Positions 57,322 to 64,000 of a DNA stretch of 64,000 bases are shown in pieces. Where the stretch lies: NCBI RefSeq assembly GCF_009937765.1, contig NZ_CP047089.1:3532272-3596271 (forward strand), written 5' to 3'. Numbering within the stretch: position 1 is the first letter of the stretch; each line of letters opens with the position of its first letter. Under the pieces are notes generated by a model that was not told where the DNA came from, did not search any database, and saw nothing but the letters and a program-made list of their open reading frames with translations. This stretch comes from Bacillus pumilus. Its GTDB lineage: Bacteria > Bacillota > Bacilli > Bacillales > Bacillaceae. The translations under genes were made by a program, and so were the position numbers.

Positions 57322-57390
57322 GCTCGACTTGCATGTATTAGGCACGCCGCCAGCGTTCGTCCTGAGCCAGGATCAAACTCTCCGAGGTAT
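57322..57390 (-). rRNA. 16S rRNA, first about 65 bases only (truncated at a sequence junction)
   Basis: The same 16S start as at 15353, cut at the same nucleotide (after GTCGAGC). In B. subtilis gyrA is followed by the rrnO operon, so a complete 16S-tRNA-23S-5S operon is expected here and has been lost from the sequence, most likely in assembly. Confidence 0.9.
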
Positions 57391-57543
57391 GCAGGATGCA
57401 TATCACACATGCGTTGCTACACGATGTAGCGAACTTAGCATGTGATCATTTCCTGCCTCGTCAGCGTTTGACTGACTACCTATGAAACATCATAGGATTT
57501 ATTATAAAAACTCGAATTAACAGGTACGTATTGTCTTGTTTAG
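57322..57543 (-). repeat. rrn start/leader repeat, copy 2
   Basis: Near-identical to 15353-15574 with a few substitutions and one indel. It includes the ACTAAACAAGAC leader segment and the hairpin region near the 16S start. Confidence 0.9.
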
Positions 57544-57586
57544 TTTTCAAAGAACTTGTGTGTCACTCTCTTAAAGCGACCACTTA

Positions 57587-57616
57587 AATATATCATATAT
57601 CTCTATCAACAGTCAA
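57587..57616 (-). promoter_or_regulatory. rrn promoter downstream of gyrA
   Basis: On the minus strand, -35 TTGACT and -10 TATATT with an 18-base spacer lie just upstream of the leader. No convincing second promoter was seen between it and the gyrA terminator. Confidence 0.75.
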
Positions 57617-57763
57617 CATTTTTCTTAAAAAACATTTTGTTTTTCTAAGAAGTTTTTACTGGGGAATGAGATAAAAAATAGAGCCTCTTTTTGCTCCTTT
57701 GAAAGATTAACATATATCTATGAAAAAAGCATTATTAATTTCAAAAAAAGTGAAGTTTTTTCA

Positions 57764-57800
57764 AAAAAAATAAAGCCGGTGAAAAAACCGGCTTTATTTT
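57764..57800 (-). terminator. Terminator after gyrA
   Basis: AAATAAAGCCGG and CCGGCTTTATTT form a perfect stem with A and T runs on both sides, directly after the gyrA stop. Confidence 0.92.
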
Positions 57801-60327
57801 ACTCAGATTGCTCTTGATCTGACTCTATGTTTTCTATGTTTTCTATGTTTTCTATGTTTTCTACGTTCTCTTCATTATCTTCATCGTCTTCTGGTGATTG
57901 TTCAACTAATGCCACTGTTGCGACATGTTCCTCATCACCGAGACGGATTAGGCGAACACCTTGAGTAACTCGACCTGTTGTTGAAATGTCAGAAACGGCC
58001 ATACGAATGATTACACCGCTTCCTGTAATAATCATCAAGTCTTCTTCGGCTTCAGCATTCGTTGCTTTCACTGCGACAAGTGGACCGTTATTGTCAGTGA
58101 TTTTGCACGTTTTAAGACCTTTACCGCCACGACTTTGAACACGGTATTCTTTTTCAGGGGTTAGTTTGCCGTATCCTTTTTCAGTTACAATCAAGACGTT
58201 TGCATCTGGCTCAAGGATTTCCATGCCTACGACAATGTCATCTTCGGAAAGTGTGATCCCTTTCACTCCAGCTGCCGTACGTCCCATTTCACGAACATCT
58301 GTCTCGTCAAATCGGATCAGCATTCCTTTTTTCGTTCCAATGATGATTTGTTTTTCTCCATTGGTTAAACGAACAGCCATCAGTTCATCTTCGTCACGAA
58401 GGCTAAGTGCAATAAGACCGTTGTTTCGAATGTTAGCGAACTGCGACAATGTCGTCCGTTTTGATACACCGTGTCTTGTTGTAAAGAAGAGATAAGAATT
58501 TTCATCAAATTCGCTTACTGGAATAATGGCGTTAATCCATTCTCCCTTTTCTACTTCAAGAAGATTAATGATCGGAATCCCTTTCGCCGTCCGTCCGAAT
58601 TCAGGAATTTCGTACCCTTTCGCACGATAAACCTTCCCTTTATTAGAGAAGAAAAGAATCGTATCGTGGGTCGATGTTGAAATCAACTGTTCAACGAAAT
58701 CATCTTCGTTGGTTCCCATTCCTTGGACACCTTTACCGCCTCTTTTTTGACTGCGGTATGTAGAAGCTGGGAGACGCTTGATATAACCATTATGCGTGAG
58801 CGTAATCACGATGTTTTCAACAGGAATCAAATCTTCGTCTTCAATTGTTTCGATACCCGCTGTCACAATTTCAGTACGGCGCGTATCATTGAAGCGTTCT
58901 TTAATTTCTGTTAATTCTTCTCTAATGATTTCAAGTACTTTCTCATTGTCTGCTAAAATGGCTTTTAATTCAGCAATCAAATCAACAAGTCCTTTATATT
59001 CATCTTCTATCTTTTCTCGTTCTAGACCAGTCAAACGCTGAAGTCGCATATCAAGAATAGCCTGTGCCTGTTTTTCAGACAAGCTATAGTTTTCCATCAA
59101 ACCATTTCTCGCAATTTCCGCAGTTTGAGAGCCTCTAATTAAAGCAATGACTTCATCTAAGTGATCAAGTGCAATTCTCAGACCTTCTAAAATGTGTGCT
59201 CTTGCTTCTGCTTTACGCAGCTCATACGCTGTTCTTCTGCGAATGATCACTTTTTGATGCTCTAGATAATACTCAAGACATTGTTTGAGGGACAAGACTT
59301 TTGGCTGCCCATCAACAAGTGCCAATAAGTTGATACCAAATGACGTTTGAAGTGTCGTTTGTTTATAAAGATTGTTTAATAGAACATGGACGTTTGCGTC
59401 TCTACGCAGTTCAATGACAATACGCATACCATTACGGTCTGATTCATCACGCAAATCTGTAATGCCATCAATCTTTTTATCACGTACAAGATCAGCAATT
59501 TTTTCAATTAAACGGGCTTTGTTGACTTGGTAAGGAATCTCATTGATAACAATGCGCTGTTTACCGCTAGATGTTTCCTCAATATTCGATTTTGCTCTTA
59601 ATGTAATAGAGCCGCGCCCTGTTTCATACGCCTTCCGAATACCACTTCGGCCAATGATTTGACCTGCTGTTGGGAAATCTGGACCTGGAATGATGTCCAT
59701 AAGCTCCTGTGTGGTCATTTCCGGGTTTTGACTGATAGCCAATACCCCATCAATCACTTCACCTAGTTGGTGCGGCGGAATATTGGTCGCCATTCCTACA
59801 GCAATTCCTGTCGCTCCGTTGACCAACAAGTTAGGGAATCTTGCAGGCATCACCATTGGCTCTCTTTCACTGCCGTCATAGTTATCCTGATAATCAATAG
59901 TATCCTTAGTGATATCACGGAGGATTTCCATAGAAATCTTCGATAGACGTGCCTCGGTATAACGCATCGCCGCTGCTCCGTCTCCATCGACTGAACCAAA
60001 GTTTCCATGACCATCTACTAACATATAACGATAGTTGAAGTCTTGCGCCATACGAACCATCGCTTCGTATACAGCACTGTCACCATGAGGGTGATACTTA
60101 CCGATAACTTCCCCGACGATACGTGCAGATTTCTTAAATGGTTTATCACTTGTCATACCTAGGTCATTCATCGCATACAAAATTCTTCGATGCACGGGCT
60201 TTAATCCGTCACGCACATCTGGTAATGCACGCGACACAATCACACTCATTGCATAATCTAAAAAAGACGTACGCATTTCCTGACTAATATTCACTTCGCG
60301 TACATTTGGTGTATGTTGTTCACTCAC
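57799..60327 (-). CDS. gyrA: DNA gyrase subunit A
   Basis: An 842-residue gyrase A, which breaks and rejoins DNA for supercoiling. The catalytic Tyr is in [12 protein letters not shown] (about 118-129), and the quinolone-resistance region [12 protein letters not shown] (about 79-90) keeps Ser and Glu, the susceptible type. C-terminal pinwheel blades carry the GyrA box [10 protein letters not shown] (about 529-538). The protein ends with an acidic tail that includes a repeat of Glu-Asn-Ile. It is downstream of gyrB on the same strand. Confidence 0.98.
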   Translation of the reverse strand: MSEQHTPNVREVNISQEMRTSFLDYAMSVIVSRALPDVRDGLKPVHRRILYAMNDLGMTSDKPFKKSARIVGEVIGKYHPHGDSAVYEAMVRMAQDFNYRYMLVDGHGNFGSVDGDGAAAMRYTEARLSKISMEILRDITKDTIDYQDNYDGSEREPMVMPARFPNLLVNGATGIAVGMATNIPPHQLGEVIDGVLAISQNPEMTTQELMDIIPGPDFPTAGQIIGRSGIRKAYETGRGSITLRAKSNIEETSSGKQRIVINEIPYQVNKARLIEKIADLVRDKKIDGITDLRDESDRNGMRIVIELRRDANVHVLLNNLYKQTTLQTSFGINLLALVDGQPKVLSLKQCLEYYLEHQKVIIRRRTAYELRKAEARAHILEGLRIALDHLDEVIALIRGSQTAEIARNGLMENYSLSEKQAQAILDMRLQRLTGLEREKIEDEYKGLVDLIAELKAILADNEKVLEIIREELTEIKERFNDTRRTEIVTAGIETIEDEDLIPVENIVITLTHNGYIKRLPASTYRSQKRGGKGVQGMGTNEDDFVEQLISTSTHDTILFFSNKGKVYRAKGYEIPEFGRTAKGIPIINLLEVEKGEWINAIIPVSEFDENSYLFFTTRHGVSKRTTLSQFANIRNNGLIALSLRDEDELMAVRLTNGEKQIIIGTKKGMLIRFDETDVREMGRTAAGVKGITLSEDDIVVGMEILEPDANVLIVTEKGYGKLTPEKEYRVQSRGGKGLKTCKITDNNGPLVAVKATNAEAEEDLMIITGSGVIIRMAVSDISTTGRVTQGVRLIRLGDEEHVATVALVEQSPEDDEDNEENVENIENIENIENIESDQEQSE
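57823..57866 (-). repeat. 9-bp microsatellite in the 3' end of gyrA
   Basis: Four to five copies of a 9-base unit (ENI codons, ATAGAAAAC phase) encode [12 protein letters not shown]. It is confined to the acidic tail beyond the folded domains, where length variation should be tolerated. Confidence 0.85.
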
Positions 60328-60559
60328 TATAAGAACCTCCCTTTACGTATCACATGAAATAAATTATGTGGGAGTAAAATATGTATTTATCTTCACAAGA
60401 CTATTCTCCATTATATCAATAATCTCGTCTTTATACACATTTATTTACTAGAAAATCAACGAAAACACGGAAAAACAGGACATTGGTTACACGCTCCTAT
60501 TTCTTGAAAAACAACCTTATTCCAAACAAGAAATAAGGTTGTTCTCAGTAGGGAGCTAT

Positions 60560-62488
<1,929 letters not shown>

Positions 62489-62533
62489 TCACCTACACTT
62501 TTCTTAAACGATATATTTATATGAATTGAGCTT

Positions 62534-62779
62534 TTAGACTTCAATTTCAATCACAAATGAAGCACGTTTTTTGAGCGTGCTTGAGGAAAGAGGAGAGTAA
62601 TAAACAGATTTAGTTGTGACGACGATGGATTTTGGTGTCCCTTGTGATAACGAAATGATTTGTCCTTCTTGTTTTTGAAGAAACTCTTCTACAACAGAAG
62701 ACGACCTCATTTTGTAATCAACAATTGCGACAATCTCTCGTGTAGAAACAACACAATCATCACCTAAATGAATATACAA
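62534..62779 (-). CDS. remB: Extracellular matrix regulatory protein RemB (YaaB)
   Basis: About 81 residues of the RemA/RemB (DUF370) family, with YIHLGDDCVVSTREIVAIVD at the start and YYSPLSSSTLKKRA near the end. A TTG start at 62779 is chosen: GAGGTG lies 6 bases before it, and B. subtilis YaaB starts MYIHLGDD at the same place. In B. subtilis RemB supports biofilm matrix gene expression. It lies between recF and gyrB, as in B. subtilis. Confidence 0.93.
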   Translation of the reverse strand: MYIHLGDDCVVSTREIVAIVDYKMRSSSVVEEFLQKQEGQIISLSQGTPKSIVVTTKSVYYSPLSSSTLKKRASFVIEIEV

Positions 62780-62796
62780 GACCCACACCTCATTTA

Positions 62797-63909
62797 TCAG
62801 TCAATTACTTTTCCACTGGCTACTCTGAAAATTTCCGCTTCTTTCAAGGTGGCGTGATCGATGCCTTCAACACTTGTTGTGGTGACGAAGGTCTGTACAC
62901 GTCCCTGAATGGTATGGAGCAAATGAGACTGTCTGTAATCATCAAGTTCAGATAAAACATCATCGAGTAGAAGAATGGGATATTCTCCGATTTCTTCGTG
63001 TATCAAGTCGATTTCTGCCAGCTTTAGTGAAAGAGCTGTTGTTCTTTGTTGCCCTTGAGAGCCATATGTCTGAACATCCCGACCATTCACAAAGAAAAGA
63101 ATGTCATCTCTGTGAGGTCCCCACAGCGTCACTCCTCGGTCTATTTCTCTGTCTCTTAGTTTCTGAAACGATTCTTCATAGCTATTCTTTATTTTCGACA
63201 AGTCTGACGCTTCTGATACCTCTATCGCCGTGTGGTATTGGAGCGTGAGTGTTTCTAGCTCTCTAGAAATGCCAAAATGCAACGGCTGCGCCCATTTTTC
63301 GAGCTGTTTCGTAAAAGTCAGTCGTCTTTTGACAACCTTCGCTGCCGCATCAATCAATTGCTCTGTTAAAACCTCCAGCATCGCTTGATCCGTTTGCTTT
63401 CTAGTCTGCAATTGTTTCAAGTAATGATTCCGCTGAGAGAGAATTTTTTGATAGAGCGATAAATCATGCAAGTAGACAGCAGAAACTTGTCCAATCTCCA
63501 TATCGAGGAATCTTCTGCGGATTTGCGGGCTGCCCTTTACAAGACTTAAGTCCTCTGGTGCAAACATGATGGTGTTTAGCGCACCAACATAATGACTGAG
63601 CTTCTGTTGTTCAATGTGATTGACCTTGCCCTTTTTCCCTTTTTTTGAAATCACGAGCTGCATTGGGAGTGGACCATTTTTTTTGATGACTCTACCTTCT
63701 ATTTTAGCATAGTCTTGGTCCCATCGGATAAGTTCTTTATCATTTGACGTACGATGCGACTTTGCCATCGACAATACATAGATCGCTTCCATCAAGTTCG
63801 TTTTACCTTGGGCATTCTCACCGATCATGACATTCACCTTGTTGTCGAATTGAAGCTCGGTGTGTTCATAGTTTCGGTATGAAGTTAACGCCAGACTTTG
63901 AATGTACAT
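62797..63909 (-). CDS. recF: DNA replication and repair protein RecF
   Basis: A 370-residue SMC-like ATPase that acts with RecO and RecR at single-strand gaps. Walker A is [15 protein letters not shown] (about 31-45), the ABC signature is [18 protein letters not shown] (about 281-298), and Walker B is [14 protein letters not shown] (about 309-322). It sits in the conserved dnaA-dnaN-yaaA-recF-remB-gyrBA order near the replication origin. Confidence 0.97.
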   Translation of the reverse strand: MYIQSLALTSYRNYEHTELQFDNKVNVMIGENAQGKTNLMEAIYVLSMAKSHRTSNDKELIRWDQDYAKIEGRVIKKNGPLPMQLVISKKGKKGKVNHIEQQKLSHYVGALNTIMFAPEDLSLVKGSPQIRRRFLDMEIGQVSAVYLHDLSLYQKILSQRNHYLKQLQTRKQTDQAMLEVLTEQLIDAAAKVVKRRLTFTKQLEKWAQPLHFGISRELETLTLQYHTAIEVSEASDLSKIKNSYEESFQKLRDREIDRGVTLWGPHRDDILFFVNGRDVQTYGSQGQQRTTALSLKLAEIDLIHEEIGEYPILLLDDVLSELDDYRQSHLLHTIQGRVQTFVTTTSVEGIDHATLKEAEIFRVASGKVID

Positions 63910-63925
63910 GTATTGTCACCCGTTT

Positions 63926-64000
63926 CTAATTCACAACTTGAAATGTGCCATAACCTTCTATCTCGACAACATCTCCTGGGTATAGTTTGCGTCCCCGTCT
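63926..64000 (-). CDS. yaaA: S4-domain protein YaaA, C-terminal end (cut by window end)
   Basis: The last 24 codons read RRGRKLYPGDVVEIEGYGTF and QVVN, matching the C-terminus of B. subtilis YaaA (RNA-binding S4 domain). The gene begins beyond the window. It lies 17 bases upstream of recF. Confidence 0.9.
   Translation of the reverse strand, partial: RRGRKLYPGDVVEIEGYGTFQVVN

Noticed and set aside
60043..60098. Quinolone-resistance mutation in gyrA
   Set aside because: The region encodes GDSAVYEAM with the susceptible-type Ser and Glu residues.

Overview
The window looks like chromosomal DNA of a Bacillus of the pumilus group (B. pumilus / B. safensis / B. altitudinis). This rests on B. subtilis-like gene orders (yaaA-recF-remB-gyrB-gyrA-rrn; rrn-thiT-yuaI; floT-yuaF-yuaE-gbsB-gbsA-gbsR), a secreted pectinesterase, and a nitrite reductase operon next to a decayed nitrate reductase gene. 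The species call is from memory of gene content, not from a search.

The sequence appears to consist of three blocks joined at the same nucleotide of a 16S rRNA 5' end (about 15352/15353 and 57321/57322). Block 1 (1-15352): the 3' end of gltA, gltB, a nasC relic, nasDE, a DUF421 membrane protein, pectinesterase, dacC, a MATE transporter, a hexapeptide acetyltransferase, and a giant collagen-like (Gly-X-Thr) gene that runs into the first junction. Block 2 (15353-57321): the first bases of an rrn operon with leader and tandem promoters, a TPP-riboswitch thiT gene, an acetyltransferase, an XRE-DUF1232 regulator with two RodA/FtsW-type genes, the floT-yuaF flotillin operon behind a sigma-W promoter, yuaE, the glycine betaine synthesis genes gbsAB with gbsR, tRNA-Ala(GGC), a PBSX-type phage-like element of about 27 kb (27.3-54.7 kb), two small secreted proteins and a bioB gene behind a BirA box. 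Block 3 (57322-64000): the same rrn start and promoter, then gyrA, gyrB, remB, recF and the end of yaaA on the minus strand.

The phage-like element carries packaging, capsid, contractile tail, baseplate, fibre and lysis genes in PBSX order on the minus strand. It is controlled by a divergent pair of XRE-type repressors and an Xpf-like sigma factor. I see no integrase, replication gene or ImmA-type protease. Inside it are a TxpA/RatA-like type I toxin-antitoxin cassette too small to stand out as an ORF, a programmed -1 frameshift site in the tail chaperone gene, two related fibre genes with a third small fibre gene between them, a RusA-like gene whose usual catalytic region is altered, and an OafA-type acyltransferase inserted between holin and endolysin genes.

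I found no wholly unfamiliar multi-gene system. The observations most worth following are the toxin-antitoxin cassette with its frameshift-gene neighbour, the acyltransferase in the lysis cassette, the palindromic operator candidates at gbsA and at the XRE-DUF1232 gene, and the two 16S junctions, which affect how the window should be read.
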